Source: Planctomycetota bacterium
GTDB lineage: Bacteria; Planctomycetota; Brocadiia; JAJRTI01
Direction: 5' to 3'
Assembly (NCBI GenBank): GCA_024278415.1
Contig: JAJRTI010000848.1
Location: forward strand, 1 to 9,834
DNA length: 9,834 nt
In this document: positions 1 through 5,470 of the stretch, piece by piece
How the letters are laid out: the number at the start of each line of letters is the position of its first letter
Position numbering within the stretch: the first letter of the stretch is position 1
Notes under the pieces: model-generated
The model's database searches: none
Seen by the model: the letters and a program-made list of their open reading frames with translations, nothing else
Told to the model about the DNA's origin: nothing
Translations under genes and position numbers: made by a program

Positions 1-1
1 G

Positions 2-1549
2 AAGATGGGCCTGCTGAGCCAGGTGATCGCAGGAGAGTCGAGGGTTCCATTCGCGGACGTGATCCCGTATGCGAGCCACGAGAACGTGCTGATGCGCCGG
101 CTGGCCTTGCACGCGCTGGGCGTGTTGCGCGACCCGGCCGCGGTTCCGGTCATCGAACGCGCACTCGACGATCCGGAGAACGGCGTGCGCTGCAAGGCGA
201 TGCAGGCGCTGCGCTACAACCACGGGCCGCAGAGCGCCGCGAAGATTCTCGCCGCGCTGGCGCAGCACGGCGAGCACCCCTTGCACGAGATGGCCCGCGA
301 CACATTGCCGCGGATTCGTCCCGCGCCGCGAGGCCTGTTGCGGGACGCGGCGCGAAGCCCCAATCCCATCGTCCGCACGACCGCCATTCGAGCGATGCGC
401 TTGATTGGGCCGACCGACGAGGACGTGGCTTGGCTGCGCGCGGCCTTGGAGGATCCGCATCGGTACACGCGCTACTCCGCGGCCATGGCCCTGGGCGCGG
501 TCAGAAGGAGCGCGGCCGCGGTCGAGGCGCTCGGCGATGCGACCCAGCATGCGGACGTGGCTGTGGCCAACAGGGCCGCGGCGTCCATCGAAGCGGTCGT
601 GCGCAGAGGAGACCGGGAGGTCGAGGCGTTGCGGCCGCGCATGCTTCAGGCGGTCAAGGACCTCTTCGCGAAGATGGGCGACGGCTGCAAGCGCGACGAC
701 GCGGACTGGGGCTATCGCGTGAGCGGCGCCGCGTTGCTCGCGTTCGGAGAGGAGGGCGAGAGTTTCCTCCGCGGCCTCATGTCGCAGAGCCGCGACAAGC
801 GCCTCGCGGAGCTGGCCTGGCGGATCCTGTCCTTCCGGGAGAAGGCCGGCGCGAACGCGTTCAACATCATCCCTGAGAGCGAGAGCGACGCGGCCTTCCA
901 GAAGCGGCCCCTCTGGCTCAAGACGATGCGCGCGACGCGGCTGGCCGAGTCCTTCGATTCTCCCAAGCGGTTTGCGCCGGGCGCGCAAGGCACAATCGGC
1001 GACGCGCGGAAGGCATGGGGCCGCTGGGGCGCGTTCGGGCCGGCCGGCGCGAGGATCGATGCGCGTGTGGCCCACAGCCCGCCGCACTCGGTCAAGCTTG
1101 TGCGCGGGGCCGGCGGCCTGTACGGATTCACCGCGGCCGGTGTGCGCGATGGCCGCGACTATGAAGTGTTGATGTGGGTCCACCGAGACAGCGACACCAG
1201 CGCCTTTGTCCTGAACGTCAAGGGGAAGCGCCCCCAGGCCGAACCGGAAGTCGCCGCGCTCGTGGACTCCGAGGGACGGATCCTGCTGCGCGACGCTGAG
1301 CGCTCCGAATGGGTGGACACGCGCCTGCGCGTCGAGCCCAAGGCCTGGACCCGGCTGCGATTCATAGGCGACCGCACCGCGGGACGATGCCGCGTGGCGG
1401 CCATGCCGCAAGGCAAAGCCGAAACGGAATCGGACGTCTCCGTCCCGTTGCAAGCGCGGCCAGGCCTTTACCTAATCAAGTTTTCCCCGCAGCCTCCCGA
1501 AGGCAACTCGGTCCATCTCGACGACATCGAACTGGTCGAGAGGTTCTGA
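2..1549 (+). CDS. HEAT-repeat protein with C-terminal jelly-roll-like domain (5' partial)
   Basis: The reading frame is open from the left edge to a TGA at 1547-1549. The first ATG (position 5) has no room for a ribosome site and lies inside repeat-like sequence, so the true start is probably upstream of the window. Counting from that ATG, residues about 27-205 form helical HEAT-type repeats, with recurring patterns such as DPAAVPVIERALDD, VRCKAMQALR and TRYSAAMALGAV. Residues about 310-514 look like a beta-rich carbohydrate-binding or concanavalin-like fold: a SVKL strand, an aromatic strand (WTRLRF) and a closing GNSVHLDDIELVE motif typical of the last strands of such domains. HEAT repeats are protein-interaction scaffolds and the tail suggests sugar or surface binding. 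In planctomycete-like genomes such proteins are often exported, but the N-terminus is missing, so no signal peptide can be judged. No catalytic function is visible. The domain calls are from pattern only. Confidence 0.8.
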   Translation, partial: KMGLLSQVIAGESRVPFADVIPYASHENVLMRRLALHALGVLRDPAAVPVIERALDDPENGVRCKAMQALRYNHGPQSAAKILAALAQHGEHPLHEMARDTLPRIRPAPRGLLRDAARSPNPIVRTTAIRAMRLIGPTDEDVAWLRAALEDPHRYTRYSAAMALGAVRRSAAAVEALGDATQHADVAVANRAAASIEAVVRRGDREVEALRPRMLQAVKDLFAKMGDGCKRDDADWGYRVSGAALLAFGEEGESFLRGLMSQSRDKRLAELAWRILSFREKAGANAFNIIPESESDAAFQKRPLWLKTMRATRLAESFDSPKRFAPGAQGTIGDARKAWGRWGAFGPAGARIDARVAHSPPHSVKLVRGAGGLYGFTAAGVRDGRDYEVLMWVHRDSDTSAFVLNVKGKRPQAEPEVAALVDSEGRILLRDAERSEWVDTRLRVEPKAWTRLRFIGDRTAGRCRVAAMPQGKAETESDVSVPLQARPGLYLIKFSPQPPEGNSVHLDDIELVERF

Positions 1550-1558
1550 TCCTGAGAA

Positions 1559-1660
1559 GTAGCCGCATGCGCCAGCCGGTAGCCGCATGCGCCAGCATGC
1601 GGGCCTTGCGGGATTTGAAGTTTCCCTGCGTTTGTCCCGCATCCTGGCGGCTGCGGCTAC
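1559..1660. repeat. Spacer repeat element: tandem 18-bp repeat and nested inverted repeats
   Basis: GTAGCCGCATGCGCCAGC occurs twice in tandem at 1559-1576 and 1579-1596 (period 20). The second copy begins a folded structure. CCGCATGC (1583-1590) pairs with GCATGCGG (1595-1602) across a GCCA loop. As an alternative, 1579-1595 pairs with 1644-1660 (CTGGCGGCTGCGGCTAC) with a short mismatched block in the middle, enclosing the inner pair GCGGGA (1608-1613) and TCCCGC (1635-1640). It fills most of the 150-bp gap before the beta-helix gene. The core 16-mer recurs at 3108-3123, just after that gene. It resembles REP-type intergenic palindromes. Function is unknown. Confidence 0.75.
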
Positions 1661-1699
1661 GATTGGCCGTGGCTACAGTTCCCCACAGGAGTTTCTCGA

Positions 1700-3100
1700 A
1701 TGCGATTTGTCCACACTCGGATGTGTCTCGCGGCGTTGGCCGCGCTCGCACCGTCCGCGCGGGCCGCAGACATCTACGTGGACTGCCGACGCGGCGCGGA
1801 CACCGCGTCGGGCGGCCGCGGCGCGGCGCTCAAGACCATTGCCCGGGCCATTCGCCTCGCGAAGCCCGGCGACATGATCCACCTCGATCCCGCGGCCGGG
1901 CCATACAGGGAAAGCGTCGAGTTCATCAACCGCTCCGGCGCGCCGGGCAAGCCGATCACGCTCGACGGCCACGGCGCGACGATTACCGGCGCGGAGCCGA
2001 TCGACGTGAGCCAGTGGCGACAGGTCGGGCCTGGGCTATATCGATGCGACACCCTCTACCAACGGACCAGCCACGGCAAGCACCTCAAAGACGCGGACAT
2101 CAACGCGGTCATCATGCGCTACTTCCTCCTGTTCGACGGCCGCATGCAGCGCATGGGCCGCACCTCCAAAGGCCCCAAGGCGCGGTTCAAGAAGCCCGAG
2201 GACCTGGCCCCCGGCGAGTGGACGTTCGTGAGAGACGGCCTCGTCTTCTACATCCGAATCGACCCGGCCAAGACCTTGGCCGACTGCCGAATCGAAGCGC
2301 CCTTGCGCTCCAACGGCGTGGCCATCTACGGAAAGCTCTGCGAGCACATCACCATCCGCAACCTCACCGCGACCCACGTGTACAACGACGGTTTCAACAT
2401 CCACGGCAAGACGCGGCGCATTCGGTTCGAGAACGTGCGGGCCATCGAATGCGGCGACGACGGTGCGAGCGCGCACGACGACTGCCGCATCACCCTGGAC
2501 GGGTTCGTGTCCATCGGCAACTCGACCGGCATGTGCCACACTGGCGCCAGCCAGTCCGTGAGCGACCGTGTGCTGATTCGGGGGTGCCACGGCGTGGATC
2601 TGTATCTGCTCGACACCGGCTCGCACGTGATCCGCAACAGCATCATCTCCTGCAACGCAGCCCAATCCATCGTCGTGGCGGGCCGGCCGAAGGAAGACCA
2701 ACCCTGCACGCTGAGCATGGAGAACGTTCTCGTCGAGGCGACGCGGGCCGGGCAGGTGTTCAAAGCCCGGCGCGGCTCGATCGTGGAGATCACGCAGGCG
2801 ACGCTGCAAGGCTTGTCCGTGAGCGCGGCCGGCCGCGCGTTCACGCTGCGGAGGTCGATCGTGGGAGGCGCGGCGAAGCCGTATATCATGGTCTACCCCC
2901 GCACGAAGTGGCTTGCGGAGCGAAACGCTTACGATCTTCAGTACCTGCGTATGGACAAGACCTTCTACACGGCGAAGGACTTCGACGCGTACAGGCGCGC
3001 CACGGGCCAAGACGCGGACTCGTCTTGGCAGGCCCAACCCCAGGCTCCCGCGCGGAGCGCCGGGGTGGGCGTCGACATGTCGTCTCTGCCGCCTCGATAG
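1700..3100 (+). CDS. Secreted right-handed parallel beta-helix protein (pectate-lyase-like)
   Basis: This 466-residue protein starts at the ATG at 1700, with CAGGAG at 1686-1691 eight bases upstream. Residues 1-22 form a signal peptide: basic start, alanine/leucine core, and a likely cut after ARA before ADIYVD, so the protein is exported. Residues about 23-100 match the N-terminal cap common to pectate-lyase-fold proteins: YVD, a glycine-rich stretch, LKTIARAIRLAKPGDMIHL, YRESVEF, then SGAPGKPITLDGHGATITG. Residues about 205-390 are repeating short beta strands (ITIRNLTATHVYNDGFNIHG, IRFENVRAIECGDDGASAHDDC) of a parallel beta-helix, with acidic clusters GDDG and HDD near 252-261 as candidate metal or active-site residues. 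The C-terminus has ERNAYD (407-412) and TGQDADS (435-441), a closing pattern seen in many environmental beta-helix proteins. Likely role: binding or cleavage of an acidic polysaccharide outside the cytoplasm. Lyase versus hydrolase activity cannot be decided here. Repeat clusters lie on both sides. Confidence 0.88.
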   Translation: MRFVHTRMCLAALAALAPSARAADIYVDCRRGADTASGGRGAALKTIARAIRLAKPGDMIHLDPAAGPYRESVEFINRSGAPGKPITLDGHGATITGAEPIDVSQWRQVGPGLYRCDTLYQRTSHGKHLKDADINAVIMRYFLLFDGRMQRMGRTSKGPKARFKKPEDLAPGEWTFVRDGLVFYIRIDPAKTLADCRIEAPLRSNGVAIYGKLCEHITIRNLTATHVYNDGFNIHGKTRRIRFENVRAIECGDDGASAHDDCRITLDGFVSIGNSTGMCHTGASQSVSDRVLIRGCHGVDLYLLDTGSHVIRNSIISCNAAQSIVVAGRPKEDQPCTLSMENVLVEATRAGQVFKARRGSIVEITQATLQGLSVSAAGRAFTLRRSIVGGAAKPYIMVYPRTKWLAERNAYDLQYLRMDKTFYTAKDFDAYRRATGQDADSSWQAQPQAPARSAGVGVDMSSLPPR

Positions 3101-3101
3101 C

Positions 3102-3463
3102 GCCGGCAGCCGCATGCGCCAGCTTTAGCTGGCGTTGCTCCTGCTCCCGCCTTCAGGCGGGGGTTGAGGGCGGCGGGCGACATTCGGAGCGCGCTTCAGC
3201 GCGGCTTCTCGGCATGGCGTTGGTTGAGAAGCCCTGCTAAAGCAGGCTGCAAGAATAGTCATGGCCTGCCGACCTCCACCAGATGAATCTGGTGGCAAGG
3301 CAGAATTGCCCGCTGAAGCGGGCATTGGGGCGTTTCAAGCAATCGGGCGAGACTGTGCGCTTTGTTCTCGGCTTGCTCGTGAGTCCAAAGACGAACGCTC
3401 TGGTCAGAAACACGCTAAACACATACTCGGAGACTTTCCTGACCGTCCGCCGCAAGGCGGACG
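3102..3463. repeat. Intergenic hairpin cluster (seven short palindromes, divergent arms)
   Basis: This occupies most of the 431-bp gap between the beta-helix gene and the RraA-like gene. It begins with a 22-nt copy (3102-3123) of the upstream spacer repeat at 1575-1596, one mismatch apart. Hairpins follow: 3118-3133 (GCCAGCT, loop TT), 3146-3161 (CCCGCCT, loop TC), 3190-3203 (CGCGCT, loop TC), 3233-3246 (CCTGCT, loop AA), 3276-3295 (CCACCAGAT, loop GA), 3307-3324 (TGCCCGCT, loop GA) and 3444-3463 (CGTCCGCC, loop GCAA). All arms are perfect complements, but the arm sequence differs from hairpin to hairpin. The first six keep a T before and an A after a two-base loop. The stretch 3325-3443 holds no hairpin or gene that I can see. 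The pattern resembles REP/BIME-like intergenic elements. No associated transposase is in the window. Confidence 0.8.
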
Positions 3464-3517
3464 CTACGAGCAGGATGGCGCTCGCCAACGAAACGAAGAT
3501 CAACAAAAGCTACCCAC

Positions 3518-3523
3518 GGAAGG
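3518..3523 (+). promoter_or_regulatory. Ribosome binding site deciding the RraA-like start
   Basis: GGAAGG lies eight bases before the ATG at 3532. The frame stays open further upstream to an ATG at 3283, but that ATG sits inside hairpin 3276-3295 and the extension would translate the repeat cluster. The site therefore supports 3532 as the start. Confidence 0.7.
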
Positions 3524-3531
3524 CGCCCCAC

Positions 3532-4266
3532 ATGTCATTCCAGCCAATGCTCGAGCAACTACGCGATTTCGACACCGCCCTCGTGGCCAACACGATCGGC
3601 TACATCGATTCGACGCCGCCGCACAAGTGGTATCTGAGCGGCGAGATCCAGTCTGTCACCCCCGCGCTGGGCCCGACCGTGGGCATCGCGGTCACCTGCG
3701 AGATGGACACGAGCAGCCCCGACGTGGACGACGACGGCACAGTCGACGGGTACTGGGAGCAACTCGAACAGATGGATGCCATGGAGGAGGACACGGTCTG
3801 GGTCGTCAAAGCCGTCGGCTCCCGGCCTGACCATGAGTGCATCATCGGCGATGGCATGGCCAAGACGCTGTACGCCGCGGGCTGTAGGGGGGTGGTCACG
3901 GACGGCCGCGTGCGCGACGTGCAGGGCCTGCTCACGACTCCGTTCGCCGCGTACTGCCGGGGCACTATCGCCCACCACTGCCGGCTCCGCGTTCGCAGCA
4001 TCAACCGGCCCGTGGAGATTGGGGGCGTCACCATTCGGCCCGGCGACGTGATCCACGCAGACCGCGAGGGCGTGATCACCATCCCCCATGCGTGCATCGA
4101 AGCTCTCCCGGCCAAGGCTCCCCAGATGCGCGCGTTCGAGCATGAAGCGCACCTCGTGCTCAGGCGCACGGACGCGCCGCTGGCCGAGAAGCGAGAGCAA
4201 GTCGCGCAACTCCTCGCCCGATACGGCTTCGCCGATTGCGTCGCCTCGCCACCCCCAACACCGTGA
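3532..4266 (+). CDS. RraA family protein (HMG/CHA aldolase or oxaloacetate decarboxylase-like)
   Basis: The 244-residue product matches the RraA-like fold. Diagnostic motifs are IGDGMAKTLYAAGCRGVVTDGRVRD (residues 105-129, split here only as a description: GDGMAK at 106-111 and TDGRVRD at 123-129) and PGDVIHADREGVITIP towards the C-terminus. In characterised 4-hydroxy-4-methyl-2-oxoglutarate/4-carboxy-4-hydroxy-2-oxoadipate aldolases the Arg-Asp pair of this motif (here R128-D129) is catalytic and helps bind the divalent metal and pyruvate-type substrate; both residues are kept. Known members split or decarboxylate 2-keto acids in the cytoplasm, while E. coli RraA itself is an RNase E inhibitor. 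The intact active-site pair and the carbohydrate-gene setting favour an enzyme. The exact substrate is unknown; a keto acid from uronate or sugar-acid breakdown is an inference. No signal peptide. The stop is 10 bp before the AraC-family gene, so the two probably form an operon. Confidence 0.88.
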   Translation: MSFQPMLEQLRDFDTALVANTIGYIDSTPPHKWYLSGEIQSVTPALGPTVGIAVTCEMDTSSPDVDDDGTVDGYWEQLEQMDAMEEDTVWVVKAVGSRPDHECIIGDGMAKTLYAAGCRGVVTDGRVRDVQGLLTTPFAAYCRGTIAHHCRLRVRSINRPVEIGGVTIRPGDVIHADREGVITIPHACIEALPAKAPQMRAFEHEAHLVLRRTDAPLAEKREQVAQLLARYGFADCVASPPPTP

Positions 4267-4276
4267 GCCATCGTCC

Positions 4277-5077
4277 ATGCCTGCTGCCAACAGGGCCGAT
4301 CTCCTATTTGCGGCTCGGCTCCTGCGTTCCGAGCCAGCCGTGTCGCAGCATCACCGGCATGACGACGCGTGGCAGGTCGAGTACGTAGTGGCTGGGCCGA
4401 TTCGGTACGGCGTTGGGGACGCGGAACACCGCTTGGCCGCGGGCGGCCTCATCGTCATCCCGCCTGGCCATCGACACTGCCAGGAGTCGTCGCAGGGCGC
4501 GGACTCCTACCTGTTGCGCTTCGTACTTCGCGGCCATCGTCCGACTAGGGAGCCCGTCGTGGTGGCTCTGCCGCCGCGGGATAGGGCGGAGGCCGAACGT
4601 ATTCTGGAGAGCCTGGTGGCCGAACACGATAGCCGGGCCAAGGGCCGGGATGACATGATCGACGCGCTGCTGGCTCAGCTCGTCGTCTGGGTGAAGCGCT
4701 GGAGAGTCGTGGCCGGCTCCGATGCGACTTCAAGGCCTGTGTCCGACGCGGTGGAACGCACTCGGTGGGTGGCCGATGTGCTCAGGCGACGATACGCGGA
4801 GCGGTTCGCTATCGCCGATCTGGCGAAGATGGCGTGCTTGAGCCGTTCGCGCTTCATGCAGCTTTTCCGCGAGGAGTTCGGCGTGGCGCCGGGGGAGTTC
4901 CACCGCCGCGTGCAGATGGACAAAGCGGTCGAGTTGGCCAAGCACACCGGCATGTCGTGGCAGCAGATCGCCCTACACCTGGGGTACAGCGATCCGTCCT
5001 ACTTCAGCCGCGCCTTCAGGAAGGTCATGGGGGTTCCGCCGTCAAAGTGCTTGAAACGCACGCGAACGACGGAATAG
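4277..5077 (+). CDS. AraC-family transcriptional regulator with N-terminal cupin domain
   Basis: This 266-residue protein has the classic two-part AraC layout. Residues about 20-90 form a cupin-like sensor (HRHDD at 27-30 area, WQVEYVVAG, then LIVIPPGHRH at 58-67), a pocket that usually binds a small sugar-like effector. Residues about 162-260 are the DNA-binding part with two helix-turn-helix units: FAIADLAKMACLSRSRFMQLFREEFG (177-202 region; key start FAIADLA) and MSWQQIALHLGYSDPSYFSRAF, ending in the family pattern RKVMGVPPSKC. The start at 4277 follows the RraA-like stop by 10 bp. No clear ribosome site precedes it, so translation may be coupled to the upstream gene. An upstream in-frame ATG at 4088 would overlap the RraA-like gene by 179 bp and is not favoured. 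It probably controls the neighbouring carbohydrate genes and perhaps itself. No operator could be assigned. Confidence 0.92.
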   Translation: MPAANRADLLFAARLLRSEPAVSQHHRHDDAWQVEYVVAGPIRYGVGDAEHRLAAGGLIVIPPGHRHCQESSQGADSYLLRFVLRGHRPTREPVVVALPPRDRAEAERILESLVAEHDSRAKGRDDMIDALLAQLVVWVKRWRVVAGSDATSRPVSDAVERTRWVADVLRRRYAERFAIADLAKMACLSRSRFMQLFREEFGVAPGEFHRRVQMDKAVELAKHTGMSWQQIALHLGYSDPSYFSRAFRKVMGVPPSKCLKRTRTTE

Positions 5078-5111
5078 CGCTATCGGAACAATGGCCCGGA
5101 CTTGAGCCTGG

Positions 5112-5332
5112 CGTCCCGTAGGGACGGCCGAGAATAGCCCAGCACTTCAGTGCTGGGAAGGGCACCATCGACGGCAAGTTGCCAGTCCCGTAGGGACGGC
5201 TGAACGACCACGAATCGCTCATCTGTGGCCGTTCACAGCATTCAGCCGTCCCTACGGGACTAAGGGTTGCTCGATAATCCGCGTTCCCAGCACTGAAGTG
5301 CTGGGCTATTCTCAAGTGCCCCTATGGGGCAC
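5112..5332. repeat. Composite intergenic palindrome (nested inverted hairpins centred near 5222)
   Basis: This 221-bp element lies in the 393-bp gap between the AraC-family gene and the next gene. It contains an exact 30-bp inverted repeat (5130-5159 with 5284-5313), each arm itself a hairpin CCCAGCACT/AGTGCTGGG with loop TC or GA. Inside is an exact 20-bp inverted repeat, GTCCCGTAGGGACGGCTGAA (5185-5204) with its complement at 5241-5260. Outermost are two analogous hairpins: CGTCCC-GTA-GGGACG at 5112-5126 and GTGCCCC-TAT-GGGGCAC at 5316-5332. All three pairs share almost the same centre (5221.5-5222.5). It looks like a BIME-type doublet, and would form a branched hairpin in DNA or RNA. The rest of the gap, 5333-5470, shows no gene; it holds only the leader and a ribosome site. 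Confidence 0.85.
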
Positions 5333-5470
5333 GAAATGGGCGCCATTGGGCTATCGGACGATTGTCCCACTTCTTCGGCCGATCTGTCATGGACTCCGCA
5401 TGGCGGCCGCGGTAACCTGGGCTGCCGACTCGACATCCATCACCGCAGAGCGTACTGAAGGACACCGCAC

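Noticed and set aside
2036..3115. 359-residue minus-strand frame opposite the beta-helix gene
   Set aside because: The plus strand has a signal peptide, ribosome site and beta-helix pattern; the minus frame shows only shadow composition.
1309..3240. 643-residue open frame on the plus strand overlapping the beta-helix gene
   Set aside because: It is a GC-rich shadow frame full of Arg, Pro and His that crosses two spacers and overlaps two well-supported genes.
3102..3463. CRISPR array or integron attC sites
   Set aside because: Hairpin arms differ in sequence and spacing is irregular, with no constant repeat and spacer pattern, no cas genes and no attC core sites.
3283..3531. 83-codon N-terminal extension of the RraA-like gene
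   Set aside because: The ATG at 3283 lies in the tip of hairpin 3276-3295, the translation runs through the repeat cluster, and the family motifs all lie after the ATG at 3532, which has a good ribosome site.
4088..4276. Longer AraC-family protein starting at 4088
   Set aside because: It would overlap the conserved C-terminus of the RraA-like gene in another frame, and the added residues are arginine/serine-rich shadow sequence without family match.
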